Origin: Micromonospora sp. WMMD1120
GTDB taxonomy: Bacteria; Actinomycetota; Actinomycetes; Mycobacteriales; Micromonosporaceae
Assembly: GCF_029626235.1 (NCBI RefSeq)
Contig: NZ_JARUBO010000005.1
Coordinates: forward strand, 2,512,501-2,576,500
Direction: 5' to 3'
DNA: 64,000 nt
Shown here one piece after another: positions 50,163 to 60,600 of this stretch (its first letter is position 1; each line of letters opens with the position of its first letter). Below the pieces are notes generated by a model. It was not told the origin of the DNA. It ran no database searches and saw only the letters and a list, made by a program, of their open reading frames with translations. The translations under genes were made by a program, and so were the position numbers.

Positions 50163-50246
50163 GTGTCTGACGTGCTGTTCGTGTTGCTGACGGTGGGGCT
50201 GTTCGCGGCTCTCGCCCTCGTGGTGAGGGGTGTGGAGAAGCTGTGA
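50163..50246 (+). CDS. 27-residue membrane peptide at the head of the kdp operon
   Basis: GTG 50163 with GGAGAGG 6 bp upstream, stop 50244-50246, overlapping the kdpF start by 4 bp (GTGA). The product, 27 residues, is one membrane helix ([18 protein letters not shown]) ending RGVEKL. It is not KdpF, which follows. The overlap and ribosome-binding site argue for translation. It could stabilise KdpFABC, act as a leader peptide or coordinate translation of kdpF. I know no established name for it. Confidence 0.65.
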   Translation: MSDVLFVLLTVGLFAALALVVRGVEKL

Positions 50247-50332
50247 GCGCCGTCAACGCCGTCGGCTTGGTGCTGGCGATCGGACTGGGTGTGTTCCTGG
50301 TGTTCGCCCTGCTGTTCCCGGAGCGCTTCTGA
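50243..50332 (+). CDS. kdpF: KdpF, small subunit of the potassium-transporting ATPase
   Basis: 29 residues from GTG 50243. One membrane span ([20 protein letters not shown]) ending PERF, the conserved KdpF pattern. KdpF is a lipid-like stabilising peptide of the KdpFABC complex. Its stop codon shares one base with the kdpA start (TGATG), so translation is coupled. Confidence 0.88.
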   Translation: MSAVNAVGLVLAIGLGVFLVFALLFPERF

Positions 50333-51987
50333 TGAGCATGACAACAGCAGGCGTCATCTTCGTGCTGGCGCTGGTGGTGGCGCTCGTCGCCGTCTACAAG
50401 CCGTTCGGCGACTACATGTTCCGGGCGGTCTCCGGAACCGGGCAGTCGCGCGTCGAGCGGGGCATTTTCCGACTCGTCGGGGTCAACCCGACCGCCGAGC
50501 AGACCTGGGGCGTCTACGCCCGCAGCGTGCTGGCGTTCTCCGCGGTCTCGGTCCTCTTCCTCTACCTGTTCCAGCGGGTGCAGAACCACCTGTGGCTGTC
50601 GCTGGGCTTCGACCCGGTGGTGCCGCACGGCGCGTGGAACACGGCAGTGTCGTTCGTGACCAACACCAACTGGCAGTCGTACTCGGGTGAGTCGACGATG
50701 GGCCACCTGGTGCAGATGGCCGGCCTCGCCGTGCAGAACTTCGTCTCGGCGGCGGTCGGCATCGCGGTGGCTGTCGCGCTGGTGCGCGGCTTCGCCCGCA
50801 GCCGCACCGGGCAGCTCGGCAACTTCTGGGTCGACCTGACCCGGATCGTGCTGCGGATCCTGCTGCCGATCGCGGTGCTCGGCGCCATCGCGCTGATGAT
50901 CGGCGGGGCGGTGCAGAACCTCTCCGCCGGCACCGACGTGAGCACGCTGACCGGCGGCACCCAGACCATCACCGGCGGTCCGGTGGCCAGCCAGGAAGTG
51001 ATCAAGGAACTGGGCACCAACGGCGGCGGCTTCTACAACGTCAACAGCGCCCACCCGTTCGAGAACCCCACGACCTGGACGAACTGGCTGGAGATCTTCC
51101 TGATCCTGCTGATCCCGTTCAGCCTGCCCCGGGTCTTCGGCCGGATGGTCGGGCAGAACCGGCAGGGCTACGCCATCGCCGCGGTGATGGGCGTCCTCGC
51201 GCTGGTCAGCATCACGCTGACCAACGTGTTCGAGCTGGCCGGCCACGGCACTGTGCCGCAGGCGATCGGCGCGGCGCTGGAGGGCAAGGAGGTGCGGTTC
51301 GACGTGTCGAACTCGGCCACCTTCGCCGCCGCCACCACGCTCACCTCGACCGGCGCGGTGAACTCGTTCCACGACTCGTTCACCTCGCTCGGCGGCATGA
51401 TGGCCATGGTCAACATGATGCTCGGCGAGGTCGCGCCCGGCGGTGTCGGTTCCGGCCTGTACGGCCTGCTGATCCTCGCGGTGATCACGGTCTTCGTGGC
51501 CGGCCTGATGGTGGGCCGCACGCCCGAGTACCTGGGCAAGAAGATCGGCTCCCGGGAGATCAAGTTCGCCTCGCTGTACTTTCTGATCACGCCGATCCTG
51601 GTGCTGGTCGGTACGGCGGCCGCGTTCGCCACCGGCAACAACTCCACGGCGCTCAACGTCGGCCCGCACGGCCTCTCCGAGGTGCTCTATGCGTTCACCT
51701 CGGCCAGCAACAACAACGGCTCCGCCTTCGCCGGCATCACCGTCAACACCACCTGGTGGGACACCGCGCTCGGGTTGTGCATGCTGCTGGGCCGGTTCCT
51801 GCCGCTCATCTTCGTGCTCGCGCTGGCCGGATCGCTGGCCCGCCAGGCACCCACCCCCGCGTCCGAGGGCACCCTGCCGACCCACCGACCGCTGTTCATC
51901 GGCATGGTCGTCGGCGTCACCGTCGTCCTCGTCGCGCTGACCTTCCTGCCCGCGCTCGCGCTCGGCCCGCTGGCCGAAGGGCTGTGA
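50332..51987 (+). CDS. kdpA: KdpA, potassium-binding subunit
   Basis: 551 residues from ATG 50332 (ATG 50338 is an alternative). About ten spans with the repeated selectivity-filter loops of the Trk/KtrB superfamily ([58 protein letters not shown]). It captures K+ outside and passes it to KdpB. Length and N-terminus are typical. Confidence 0.96.
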   Translation: MSMTTAGVIFVLALVVALVAVYKPFGDYMFRAVSGTGQSRVERGIFRLVGVNPTAEQTWGVYARSVLAFSAVSVLFLYLFQRVQNHLWLSLGFDPVVPHGAWNTAVSFVTNTNWQSYSGESTMGHLVQMAGLAVQNFVSAAVGIAVAVALVRGFARSRTGQLGNFWVDLTRIVLRILLPIAVLGAIALMIGGAVQNLSAGTDVSTLTGGTQTITGGPVASQEVIKELGTNGGGFYNVNSAHPFENPTTWTNWLEIFLILLIPFSLPRVFGRMVGQNRQGYAIAAVMGVLALVSITLTNVFELAGHGTVPQAIGAALEGKEVRFDVSNSATFAAATTLTSTGAVNSFHDSFTSLGGMMAMVNMMLGEVAPGGVGSGLYGLLILAVITVFVAGLMVGRTPEYLGKKIGSREIKFASLYFLITPILVLVGTAAAFATGNNSTALNVGPHGLSEVLYAFTSASNNNGSAFAGITVNTTWWDTALGLCMLLGRFLPLIFVLALAGSLARQAPTPASEGTLPTHRPLFIGMVVGVTVVLVALTFLPALALGPLAEGL

Positions 51988-52007
51988 CCATCATGAGAGA
52001 GAAGGAC

Positions 52008-54218
52008 ATGACCACGTCTACGCCGGCGCCGCACGGCGCGGCGGACGCCGCCACCGCCGGTACCCCGGCCATCCAGGGTGACCGGGTCGGCGGGGGACTG
52101 CTCGACCCGAAGCAACTGGTCCGGTCCCTGCCGGACGCGCTCCGCAAGCTCGACCCGACCACGCTGTGGCGTAACCCGGTGATGCTGATCGTCGAGGTCG
52201 GCGCTGCCTTCACCACAGTCCTGGCGGTGCTCGACCCGTCGGTGTTCGCCTGGGCGATCACCATCTGGCTCTGGCTGACAGTGCTCTTCGCCAACCTGGC
52301 CGAGGCGGTCGCGGAGGGCCGGGGCAAGGCCCAGGCCGCCGCGCTGCGGCGGGCCAAACAGGACACCATCGCCACCCGGCTGCTCGACTGGAAGCCCGGC
52401 GCCAGGGCCAACGCCTACCGCGACGAGGCCGTCCCCGCGCCGCAACTGCGCCAGGGCGACATCGTGCTGGTCGAGGCGGGCGGCATCATCCCCGGTGACG
52501 GGGACATCGTCGAGGGCATCGCCAGCGTCGACGAGTCGGCCATCACCGGCGAGTCGGCCCCGGTCATCCGGGAGTCCGGCGGCGACCGCAGCGCTGTCAC
52601 CGGCGGCACCAAGGTGCTGTCCGACCGGATCATCGTGAAGATCACCCAGAAGCCGGGGGAGAGCTTCATCGACCGGATGATCGCCCTGGTCGAGGGCGCC
52701 AACCGGCAGAAGACGCCGAACGAGATCGCGCTGAACATCCTGCTCGCCGCGCTCACGGTCATCTTCCTGCTGGCCGTCGTCACCCTCCAACCGCTGGCGA
52801 TTTTCTCCAAGGCGTACCAGGCCGCCGCGCCGGACAGCGGGGCGATCACCAACTCCGGTGTCACAGGTGTCGTGCTGGTCTCGCTGCTGGTCTGCCTGAT
52901 CCCCACCACCATCGGCGCGCTGCTGTCGGCCATCGGCATCGCCGGCATGGACCGCCTCGTCCAGCGCAACGTCCTGGCGATGAGCGGCCGGGCCGTCGAG
53001 GCGGCCGGCGACGTCAACACCCTGCTGCTGGACAAGACCGGCACCATCACGCTCGGCAACCGGCAGGCCGCCGAGTTCGTGCCGGTCCAGGGCGTCGACG
53101 CCGCGACGGTGGCCGACGCCGCCCAGCTCTCCAGCCTGGCCGACGAGACCCCGGAGGGGCGCTCGGTGGTCGTCCTGGCGAAGAACGAGTTCGGGCTGCG
53201 CGAACGCGAGCCCGGCGTGATGCCGCACGCCACCTTCGTGCCGTTCACCGCGCAGACCCGGATGAGCGGCGTCGACCTGACCCCGGACGCCAGCGTGGAC
53301 GGCGGCGCGTCGGGCAGCGGCCGCCGGGTCCGCAAGGGCGCGGCCGCCGCGGTGATGAAGTGGGTACGCGAGAACGGCGGTCACCCGACCGAGCAGGTCG
53401 GCGAGATCGTGGACGCGATCAGCGGCACCGGCGGCACCCCGCTGGTGGTCGCCGAGCACGTCGACGGTGAGCCGGCCCGCGCGCTGGGTGTCATCCACCT
53501 CAAGGACGTGGTCAAGTCCGGGATGCGGGAGCGGTTCGACGAGATGCGCCGGATGGGCATCCGGACCGTGATGATCACCGGTGACAACCCGCGTACCGCG
53601 AAGGCGATCGCCGACGAGGCCGGGGTGGACGACTTCCTGGCCGAGGCGACGCCGGAGGACAAGCTCGCGCTGATCAAGCGGGAGCAGGAGGGCGGCCGGC
53701 TGGTCGCGATGACCGGTGACGGCACCAACGACGCGCCGGCGCTCGCCCAGGCCGACGTCGGGGTGGCGATGAACACCGGCACGTCGGCCGCCAAGGAGGC
53801 CGGCAACATGGTCGACCTCGACTCCGACCCGACCAAGCTGATCGAGATCGTGGAGATCGGCAAGCAGTTGCTGATCACCCGCGGCGCGCTGACCACGTTC
53901 AGCATCTCGAACGACATAGCGAAGTACTTCGCGATCATCCCGGCCATGTTCGCCGGCCTCTACCCGAGCCTGGACGCGCTGAACATCATGCGGCTGGCCA
54001 GCCCGGAGTCGGCGATCCTGTCCGCTGTCATCTTCAACGCCCTGGTGATCATCGCGCTGATCCCGCTCGCCCTGCGCGGCGTGCGGTACCGGCCGTCCGC
54101 GGCGTCGAAGCTGCTCAGCCGCAACCTGCTGGTCTACGGGCTGGGCGGAATCATCGTCCCGTTCATCGGGATCAAGCTCATCGACCTGCTCATCCAGTTC
54201 ATTCCGGGGATTTCGTGA
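52008..54218 (+). CDS. kdpB: KdpB, P-type ATPase subunit
   Basis: 736 residues from ATG 52008, preferred because GAGAAGGA lies close upstream; an in-frame ATG at 51993 has no site. The P-type motifs are TGES (actuator), DKTGTI with phosphorylated D342, and [14 protein letters not shown]. Subgroup IA (KdpB) shows in [23 protein letters not shown] and the [13 protein letters not shown] loop. KdpB hydrolyses ATP to drive K+ uptake. Confidence 0.96.
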   Translation: MTTSTPAPHGAADAATAGTPAIQGDRVGGGLLDPKQLVRSLPDALRKLDPTTLWRNPVMLIVEVGAAFTTVLAVLDPSVFAWAITIWLWLTVLFANLAEAVAEGRGKAQAAALRRAKQDTIATRLLDWKPGARANAYRDEAVPAPQLRQGDIVLVEAGGIIPGDGDIVEGIASVDESAITGESAPVIRESGGDRSAVTGGTKVLSDRIIVKITQKPGESFIDRMIALVEGANRQKTPNEIALNILLAALTVIFLLAVVTLQPLAIFSKAYQAAAPDSGAITNSGVTGVVLVSLLVCLIPTTIGALLSAIGIAGMDRLVQRNVLAMSGRAVEAAGDVNTLLLDKTGTITLGNRQAAEFVPVQGVDAATVADAAQLSSLADETPEGRSVVVLAKNEFGLREREPGVMPHATFVPFTAQTRMSGVDLTPDASVDGGASGSGRRVRKGAAAAVMKWVRENGGHPTEQVGEIVDAISGTGGTPLVVAEHVDGEPARALGVIHLKDVVKSGMRERFDEMRRMGIRTVMITGDNPRTAKAIADEAGVDDFLAEATPEDKLALIKREQEGGRLVAMTGDGTNDAPALAQADVGVAMNTGTSAAKEAGNMVDLDSDPTKLIEIVEIGKQLLITRGALTTFSISNDIAKYFAIIPAMFAGLYPSLDALNIMRLASPESAILSAVIFNALVIIALIPLALRGVRYRPSAASKLLSRNLLVYGLGGIIVPFIGIKLIDLLIQFIPGIS

Positions 54219-55099
54219 TGCGTCTACCCACCTGGATCGCCCAACACCTCGCCGCGCTGCGTGCCGTACTCGTCTTCACCGTGCTGCTCGGCCTGGTCTA
54301 TCCGCTGGTCCTGGTCGCGGTCGGTCAACTGCCCGGCCTCAACCACAAGGCCGACGGTTCACTGATCGAGGTCGGCGGCAGCACCGTCGGCAGTTCGCTG
54401 ATCGGGCAGTCCTTCACCGACGCGGACGGCAACCCCGTGCCGCGCTACTTCCAGTCCCGTCCGTCCGCCGCCGGTGACGGCTACGACCCGACGTCCACCT
54501 CGGCCAGCAACCTCGGCCCGGAGAGCGTCGTCGACACCATCGCCAGCGACCCCGAGGAGTCCAGCGAAAGCCTGCTGACCCAGGTCTGCGCACGCAGCAA
54601 GGCGGTCGGCGAGCTGAACGGCGTCGACGGAAGCCGGCCGTTCTGCACCGACGACGGGGTGGGCGCGGTGCTCGCGGTCTTCCGCGCGGACGGTCTGACC
54701 GGCCCGGTCACCCGGGTGGTCAGCGTCAACCAGGTCGCCCCGGCCACCCCGTTCGTCTCCTCGTACCAGGGGGTCACGGTGGAGCTGGCCCAACCCGACC
54801 GGGACTACGTGGCCGAGGGTGGTCTGATCACTCCGATCCGGGGCGACGCGCCGGAGAAGCCGGCGGTGCCCGCCGACGCGGTCACCGCCAGCGGCAGCGG
54901 CCTCGACCCGCAGATCAGCCCGGCGTACGCCGAGCTACAGGTGAACCGGGTCGCGCGCGAGCGCGGCGCGGACCCGGCGGCGGTCCGCAAGCTGGTCGAG
55001 GAGAACACCACCGGACGGTCGCTCGGGTTCATGGGGGAGCCCGGTGTGAACGTGCTGGAACTCAACATCGCCCTCGACCGGCGGTTCGCCGCGCGCTGA
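54218..55099 (+). CDS. kdpC: KdpC, potassium-transporting ATPase subunit C
   Basis: 293 residues from ATG 54218 (GTG 54215 is possible); it shares a base with the kdpB stop (TGATG). One N-terminal span (VLVFTVLLGLVYPLVLVAVG) and an extracytoplasmic domain with GQSFTDADGNPVPRYFQSRPSAAGDGYDP, YDPTSTSASNLGP and LDPQISPAYAELQVNRVARER, all KdpC hallmarks. Longer than the E. coli protein (190) because of an insert of about 90 residues, common in actinobacteria. Confidence 0.95.
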   Translation: MRLPTWIAQHLAALRAVLVFTVLLGLVYPLVLVAVGQLPGLNHKADGSLIEVGGSTVGSSLIGQSFTDADGNPVPRYFQSRPSAAGDGYDPTSTSASNLGPESVVDTIASDPEESSESLLTQVCARSKAVGELNGVDGSRPFCTDDGVGAVLAVFRADGLTGPVTRVVSVNQVAPATPFVSSYQGVTVELAQPDRDYVAEGGLITPIRGDAPEKPAVPADAVTASGSGLDPQISPAYAELQVNRVARERGADPAAVRKLVEENTTGRSLGFMGEPGVNVLELNIALDRRFAAR

Positions 55100-55108
55100 G
55101 AGCGCGAC

Positions 55109-55146
55109 GCGGGCGGGGCGGTGCCGACGGGCACGGCCCCGCCCGC
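55109..55146 (+). terminator. Hairpin between kdpC and kdpD
   Basis: Arms 55109-55125 and 55130-55146 (17 bp, one mismatch, 4-nt loop) begin 10 bp after the kdpC stop. It may end most transcripts of kdpFABC, so that the regulatory genes kdpDE are made at a lower level by read-through, or it may stabilise the upstream mRNA. Confidence 0.6.
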
Positions 55147-55172
55147 CGATCTGAGCAGGGAGGATGGTCCCC

Positions 55173-57722
55173 GTGCCACGCGGAGAACTGCGCATCTATC
55201 TCGGGGCCGCCCCCGGCGTCGGCAAGACGTACGCCATGTTGGAGGAGGCCCAACGGCGGGCCGCACGCGGCACCGACGTGGTGATCGGTTTCGTGGAGAC
55301 CCACGGTCGTCAACACACCGCGGCGATGATCGGCGACCTGGAGCAGGTGCCCCGCCGCGTGCTGGAGTACCGGGGCGTCGAGTTCACCGAGATGGACCTG
55401 GACGCCGTGTTGGCCCGCCGGCCGGAGATCGCCGTCGTCGACGAGCTGGCGCACAGCAACGTGCCCGGTTCCCGGCACGAGAAACGGTGGCAGGACGTCC
55501 AGCAACTGCTGGACGCGGGGATCGACGTGCTGTCGACAGTCAACGTGCAGCACCTGGAGTCGGTGAACGACGTGGTCGCGCAGATCACCGGCACCACCCA
55601 GCGGGAGACCGTGCCGGACGAGATCGTCCGCGCGGCCGAGCAGGTCGAGCTCGTCGACATGACGCCCGAGGCGCTGCGTCGGCGGATGGCGCACGGCAAC
55701 ATCTACCGACCCGACAAGATCGACGCCGCGCTGGGCAACTACTTCCGGGTCGGCAACCTCACCGCGCTGCGCGAGCTGGCGCTGCTCTGGCTGGCCGACA
55801 AGGTCGACGAACAGCTCGACCGCTACCGCAGCCAGCAGGGCATCGCGGCCACCTGGGAGGCCCGGGAACGGGTGGTGGTCGCGCTGACCGGTGGCCCGGA
55901 GGGCGAGACGCTGATCCGCCGGGCGGCCCGGGTGGCGGCCCGCAGCAAGGGCGCCGACCTGCTCGCCGTGCACGTGGCGCGCAGCGACGGCCTGGCCGGC
56001 GCCGACCCGGCCCAGTTGGCCCGGCAGCGGGTGCTGGTGGAGAGCCTGGGCGGCACGTACCACCAGGTGCTCGGCACCGACGTGCCGGCCGCGCTGCTCG
56101 ACTTCGCCAGGGGCGTGAACGCCACCCAGTTGGTGCTCGGCGCCAGCCGCCGGGGCCGCTTCGCGCAGTTCTTCTCCCGAGGTGTCGGGGTGACCACCAC
56201 AGCGCTCTCCGGCTCGATCGACGTGCACCTGGTCACCCACAAGCAGGCCGGCAAGGGCCGCCGGGCGGCGGCGGTGCCGGCCGCGCTGTCCCGCCGTCGC
56301 CGGCTGCTCGGCTTCGCCCTGGCCGTGCTGGGCATGCCGCTGCTCACGGTGCTGCTGAAGACGCTGCCCGACCTGACCCTGACCAACGACATCCTGCTCT
56401 TCCTCGCCGGGGTCATCGGGGTCGCGCTGGTCGGCGGGGTGTGGCCGGCCCTGGTGGCCGCGCTCGGCGGGTCACTGCTGCTGAACTGGTTCTTCACCCC
56501 GCCGTACCGCACCCTGACCATCGCCGAGGCGGACAACCTGCTCGCCCTGGCCGTCTTCGTCGGGGTGGCGCTGGCGGTGAGCTGGGTCGTCGACGTGGCC
56601 GCCCGGCGTACCCGGGAGGCGGCCCGCGCCGCCGCCGACGCGCAGACCCTCGCCGCCATCGCCGGCGGCGTGCTGCGCGGCGAGCGCCCGCTGCCCGCCC
56701 TGCTCGAACAGCTGCGGGAAACCTTCGGGCTGCGCGCCGTGAGCGTGCTGGAACTGGCCGAGGAGGCCGGTGGCCGCCCGGAGCGGGCCCGCGAGGAGCA
56801 CGCCTGGACCGTGGCGGCCAGCGTCGGCGACAGCCCGCCCTGCACCCCGGGAAGCGGTGAGACGACCGTCCCGGTCGACGACCGGATCACCGTCGTGCTC
56901 TGCGGCCGGCGGCTGGAGGCCGCCGACCGGCGCATCGTCGAGGCGTTCGCCGCGCAGGCCGCCGTCGCGCTGCGCCAGGAACGGCTCGCCGAGGAGGCGG
57001 CCACCGCCCGACCCCTCGCCGAAGCGGACCGGATGCGCACCGCGCTGCTCGCGGCGGTCAGCCACGACCTGCGTACGCCGCTGGCGTCCGCGAAGGCGGC
57101 GGTGACCAGCCTGCGCAGCCACGACATCGAGTTCGACGAGTCCGACCGCGAGGAGTTGCTGGCGACCGCCGAGGAGTCGCTGGACCGTCTCGCCCGGCTG
57201 GTCGCCAACCTGCTGGACATGAGTCGTCTCCAGGCCGGTGTCCTCGGCATCACCACGACCCACATCGGTCTGGAGGACGCCGTACCCCTGGCGCTCGACG
57301 AACTTGGCCCGGCGGCCGCGACGGTCGGCACGGACATCCCGGCCGACCTGCCGGCGGCCACCGCCGACCCGGGCCTGCTGGAGCGGGTGCTCGTCAACAT
57401 CGTCGCCAACGCGCTGCGCCACAGCCCGCCCGACCAGCCGCCCACGATCACCGCCAGCGCGCACGCCGGCCAGGTCGAGCTGCGGGTGATCGACAGGGGG
57501 CCGGGCATCCCGGAGGACCAGTGGGAGCACGTGTTCCTGCCGTTCCAGCGCCTCGGTGACCGGGACAACCAGACCGGCGTCGGCCTCGGGCTCGCCCTGT
57601 CCAGGGGGTTGGCCGAGGCGATGGGTGGCAGCATCACCCCGGAGACCACCCCCGGCGGTGGGCTCACCATGGTGCTGCGGCTGCCGGCCGCCCAGACCAG
57701 CGCGGAGGAGCCGCAGGAATGA
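55173..57722 (+). CDS. kdpD: KdpD, osmosensitive K+ channel histidine kinase
   Basis: 849 residues from GTG 55173; ATG 55164 is too close to the GGGAGG site at 55158-55163. KdpD domain with Walker A GAAPGVGKT (residues 11-19) and Walker B-like VVDELAHSN, then a USP-type domain (about 230-350; RVVVALTGGPEGETLIRRAARVA), four membrane spans (LLGFALAVLGMPLL, ILLFLAGVIGVALVGG, LVAALGGSLLLNWFF, NLLALAVFVGVALAVSWVV), GAF-like region, HisKA with VSHDLRTPL (His631) and HATPase (NALRHSP, DRGPGIP, GLGLALS). USP domains of KdpD bind c-di-AMP in some Firmicutes. Confidence 0.94.
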   Translation: MPRGELRIYLGAAPGVGKTYAMLEEAQRRAARGTDVVIGFVETHGRQHTAAMIGDLEQVPRRVLEYRGVEFTEMDLDAVLARRPEIAVVDELAHSNVPGSRHEKRWQDVQQLLDAGIDVLSTVNVQHLESVNDVVAQITGTTQRETVPDEIVRAAEQVELVDMTPEALRRRMAHGNIYRPDKIDAALGNYFRVGNLTALRELALLWLADKVDEQLDRYRSQQGIAATWEARERVVVALTGGPEGETLIRRAARVAARSKGADLLAVHVARSDGLAGADPAQLARQRVLVESLGGTYHQVLGTDVPAALLDFARGVNATQLVLGASRRGRFAQFFSRGVGVTTTALSGSIDVHLVTHKQAGKGRRAAAVPAALSRRRRLLGFALAVLGMPLLTVLLKTLPDLTLTNDILLFLAGVIGVALVGGVWPALVAALGGSLLLNWFFTPPYRTLTIAEADNLLALAVFVGVALAVSWVVDVAARRTREAARAAADAQTLAAIAGGVLRGERPLPALLEQLRETFGLRAVSVLELAEEAGGRPERAREEHAWTVAASVGDSPPCTPGSGETTVPVDDRITVVLCGRRLEAADRRIVEAFAAQAAVALRQERLAEEAATARPLAEADRMRTALLAAVSHDLRTPLASAKAAVTSLRSHDIEFDESDREELLATAEESLDRLARLVANLLDMSRLQAGVLGITTTHIGLEDAVPLALDELGPAAATVGTDIPADLPAATADPGLLERVLVNIVANALRHSPPDQPPTITASAHAGQVELRVIDRGPGIPEDQWEHVFLPFQRLGDRDNQTGVGLGLALSRGLAEAMGGSITPETTPGGGLTMVLRLPAAQTSAEEPQE

Positions 57723-58399
57723 CACGCATCCTGGTCGTCGACGACGAGCCGCAGATCGTGCGTGCCCTGCGGATCAACCTGCGTGCCCGCCGCTACGACG
57801 TGGACATCGCCGGCACCGGGGCCGCCGCCCTGAAGGCCGCCGCCAGCCACCCGCCCGACCTGGTGGTGCTGGATCTCGGCCTGCCCGACATCGACGGGGT
57901 CGAGGTGATCCGGGGCCTGCGCGGGTGGACGGCGGTGCCGATCATCGTGCTCTCCGGTCGGGCCGGCAGCGAGGACAAGGTCGCGGCGCTCGACGCGGGC
58001 GCCGACGACTACGTGACCAAGCCGTTCGGGGTGGAGGAGCTGCTGGCCCGCATCCGGGCGGTGACCCGCCGGCTCGGCGCGCCCAGCGAGGCGGTGCCCG
58101 CGCTGCGGATCGGCCGGCACACCGTCGACCTGGCCGACCACAGCGTGCGGCGCGACGACGGCACCGAGGTCAAGCTGACCCCCATCCAGTGGAGCGTGCT
58201 GGAGAAGTTGCTGCGCCACCCCGGCAAGCTGGTCAGCCAGCGGCAACTCCTCCATGACGTCTGGGGGCCGGAGTACCAGAACGAGACCAACTACCTGCGG
58301 CAGTACCTGGCCCAGTTGCGGCGCAAGCTGGAGGACGACCCGGCCCGCCCCCGGCACCTCATCACCGAGCCGGGAATGGGTTACCGCTACCGCCCCTGA
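57719..58399 (+). CDS. kdpE: KdpE, response regulator
   Basis: 226 residues, starting inside kdpD (ATGA overlap at 57719-57722). Receiver domain with VVDDEP, phosphoacceptor D52 in VLDLGLPDIDG and the K in YVTKPF. OmpR-type winged helix (VKLTPIQWSVLEKLLRHPGKLVSQRQLL; YLRQYLAQLRRKLEDDP). KdpD phosphorylates it at low K+ or high osmolarity, and it activates kdpFABC. The reading frame is complete. Confidence 0.95.
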   Translation: MTRILVVDDEPQIVRALRINLRARRYDVDIAGTGAAALKAAASHPPDLVVLDLGLPDIDGVEVIRGLRGWTAVPIIVLSGRAGSEDKVAALDAGADDYVTKPFGVEELLARIRAVTRRLGAPSEAVPALRIGRHTVDLADHSVRRDDGTEVKLTPIQWSVLEKLLRHPGKLVSQRQLLHDVWGPEYQNETNYLRQYLAQLRRKLEDDPARPRHLITEPGMGYRYRP

Positions 58400-58498
58400 T
58401 CGGTTGACACCCATCGACAGAGATTGAAGAATCTCGTTAGCAGCGGCAGCGGCGTGCTTCTGTAACCGTCCCCTCCGGTTACCCAACGGGAGTTCGCC

Positions 58499-60502
58499 GT
58501 GTCAATGCCAGTGTCCCGCCGCCGACTGCTGACCGCCGGCGGCGCCGGCCTCGTCCTCGTCGGGCTCGCCGGCCCGTCCCGCCCGGCCTGGGCCGCCGTC
58601 ACCACCGCCGACCTCGTCGTCTACGGCGCCACCTCCGGCGGTCTGGCCGCCGCGATCACCATGCGCCGGCTCGGCCGTACCGCCGTCGTCGTCGAGCCGA
58701 CGACCCACGTCGGCGGGCTGAGCACCGCCGGTCTGGGCGCGACCGACACCGGCGTGCAGGCGTCCATCGGCGGGCTGGCCGCCGAGTTCTACCGCCGGGT
58801 GTACGTGAAATACCACGGCGGGACGCTCACGCCGACCTCGCCGCTGCGGATGACCTTCGAGCCGCACGTCGCCACCGAGATCTTCGCGGAGATGCTGGCC
58901 GAGGCAGGTGTGCCGGTGGTCGTCGGCGCGCGGCTGGCCGGTGTCGGCCGCAGCGGCAACCGGATCACCGAACTGCGCACCGAGGACGGCTCGGTCTACC
59001 GGGGTGGGATGTTCGTCGACGCCACCTACGAGGGCGACCTGCTGGCCATGGCCGGCGTCGGGTTCACCGTCGGGCGGGAGTCGAACGACACCTACGGCGA
59101 GACGATAAACGGGGTGCAGTCCCGCAACACCCACCAGTTCGTCTATCCCGTCGACCCGTACGTCACCGCCGGCTCGCCGGCCAGCGGTCTGCTGCCGGGC
59201 ATCTCCGCCACCCCGCTCGCCCCGCAGGGCAGCGGCGACGACCTGATCCAGGCGTACTGCTTCCGGATGTGCCTGACCCAGGCGGCCAACCGCATCCCGT
59301 TCGCCCGGCCGTCCGACTATGACCCGATCGAGTACGAGCTGCTGCTGCGACACATCCAGGCGGGCTTCGCCGGCCCGTACTTCACCACCCACTCGATCGG
59401 CGGCGGAAAGACCGATTCCAACAACAACGGGGCCGTCTCCACCGACCACATCGGTTTCAACCACGCGTACCCGACGGCGAGCTGGGCGGTACGGGAGAGC
59501 ATCATCGCCGAGCACCGCAGCTACCAGCAGGGGCTGATGTGGTTCCTGGCCAACGACCCCCGGCTGCCGGCGACGGTGCGCGAGTCGACAGCACGGTGGG
59601 GCCTGCCGGTCGACGAGTTCACCGGCACCGGCGGCTGGCCGCCGCTGCTCTACATCCGGGAGGCCCGCCGGATGGTCTCCGCGTACGTGATGACCGAGGC
59701 GGACTGCCGGGGTCGGGTGCGGGCCACCGACTCGGTGGGCCTGGCCAGTTACACGATGGACTCGCACAACTGCCAGCGGGTGGTGGTCGACGGCAAGGTG
59801 CGCAACGAGGGCGACGTGCAGATCGGGGTGCCGGCGCCGTACCCGGTGAGCTACCGGTCGATAGTGCCGCACCAGGCCCAGTGCGCCAACCTGCTGGTGC
59901 CGGTCTGCCTGTCGGCGAGCCACATCGCGTACGGCTCGATCCGCATGGAGCCGGTGTTCATGATCCTTGGGCAGGCCGCGGCCACCGCCGCGTCGCTGGC
60001 GCTCGCCGGCAACCTCGCCGTGCAGGCGGTGTCGGTGCCCGCCCTGCAGGCCCGGCTGCGGCAGGACGGCGCGGTGCTGGAGTGGGGTTCGACCAGCGAG
60101 GTGATCCTGGACAACGCGGCGTCCAGCGGGATCACCCGGGCCGGGACGTGGCTGCGCAGCACCAGCATCGGCGGCTACTACGGCCCCGACTACGAGCACG
60201 ACGGCAACACCGGCAAGGGCGTCAACCGGCTGCGGTTCCGCCCGACCCTGCCGGTCTCCGGCTCGTGGACCGTGCAGTTGCGCTGGACCGCCGACCCGAA
60301 CCGGGCGACGAACGTGCCGGTGGACATCGCGTACTCCGGCGGGGTGGCCACCCGGACCGTGGACCAGCGGCAGTCCGGGGGCCAGTGGGTGGCGCTGGGC
60401 ACCTACCCCTTCACCGCCGGCAGCGACGGGAGCGTGCTGATCCGTACCGAGGGCACCGACGGCCACGTGATCGCCGACGCGGTGCGCTTCGTCCGTGCCT
60501 GA
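58499..60502 (+). CDS. Tat-exported FAD-dependent oxidoreductase with C-terminal golvesin-like domain
   Basis: 667 residues from GTG 58499. Tat signal with SRRRLLTAGGAGLVLVGLAG. FAD-binding Rossmann site VVYGATSGGLAAAITMRRLGRTAVVVEP, GGLSTAGLGATDTG, and FVDATYEGDLLAMAGVGFTVGRES, matching the FAD-dependent oxidoreductase family (PF12831) fused in the last about 120 residues (GTWLRSTSIGGYYGPDYEHD ... VIADAVRFVRA) to a golvesin/xanthan-lyase type C-terminal domain that may bind carbohydrate. It could oxidise a sugar or cell-surface polymer outside the membrane; substrate unknown. Confidence 0.85.
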   Translation: MSMPVSRRRLLTAGGAGLVLVGLAGPSRPAWAAVTTADLVVYGATSGGLAAAITMRRLGRTAVVVEPTTHVGGLSTAGLGATDTGVQASIGGLAAEFYRRVYVKYHGGTLTPTSPLRMTFEPHVATEIFAEMLAEAGVPVVVGARLAGVGRSGNRITELRTEDGSVYRGGMFVDATYEGDLLAMAGVGFTVGRESNDTYGETINGVQSRNTHQFVYPVDPYVTAGSPASGLLPGISATPLAPQGSGDDLIQAYCFRMCLTQAANRIPFARPSDYDPIEYELLLRHIQAGFAGPYFTTHSIGGGKTDSNNNGAVSTDHIGFNHAYPTASWAVRESIIAEHRSYQQGLMWFLANDPRLPATVRESTARWGLPVDEFTGTGGWPPLLYIREARRMVSAYVMTEADCRGRVRATDSVGLASYTMDSHNCQRVVVDGKVRNEGDVQIGVPAPYPVSYRSIVPHQAQCANLLVPVCLSASHIAYGSIRMEPVFMILGQAAATAASLALAGNLAVQAVSVPALQARLRQDGAVLEWGSTSEVILDNAASSGITRAGTWLRSTSIGGYYGPDYEHDGNTGKGVNRLRFRPTLPVSGSWTVQLRWTADPNRATNVPVDIAYSGGVATRTVDQRQSGGQWVALGTYPFTAGSDGSVLIRTEGTDGHVIADAVRFVRA

Positions 60503-60600
60503 CCGACCGGGCCCGCGGAACGCCGATCGCCTGCTGCCGAGCCGGGTGGCCGCGTGGCGGGTAGCGTTCCTGACGATCGACTCTCGAACGAGGAGGCCCG

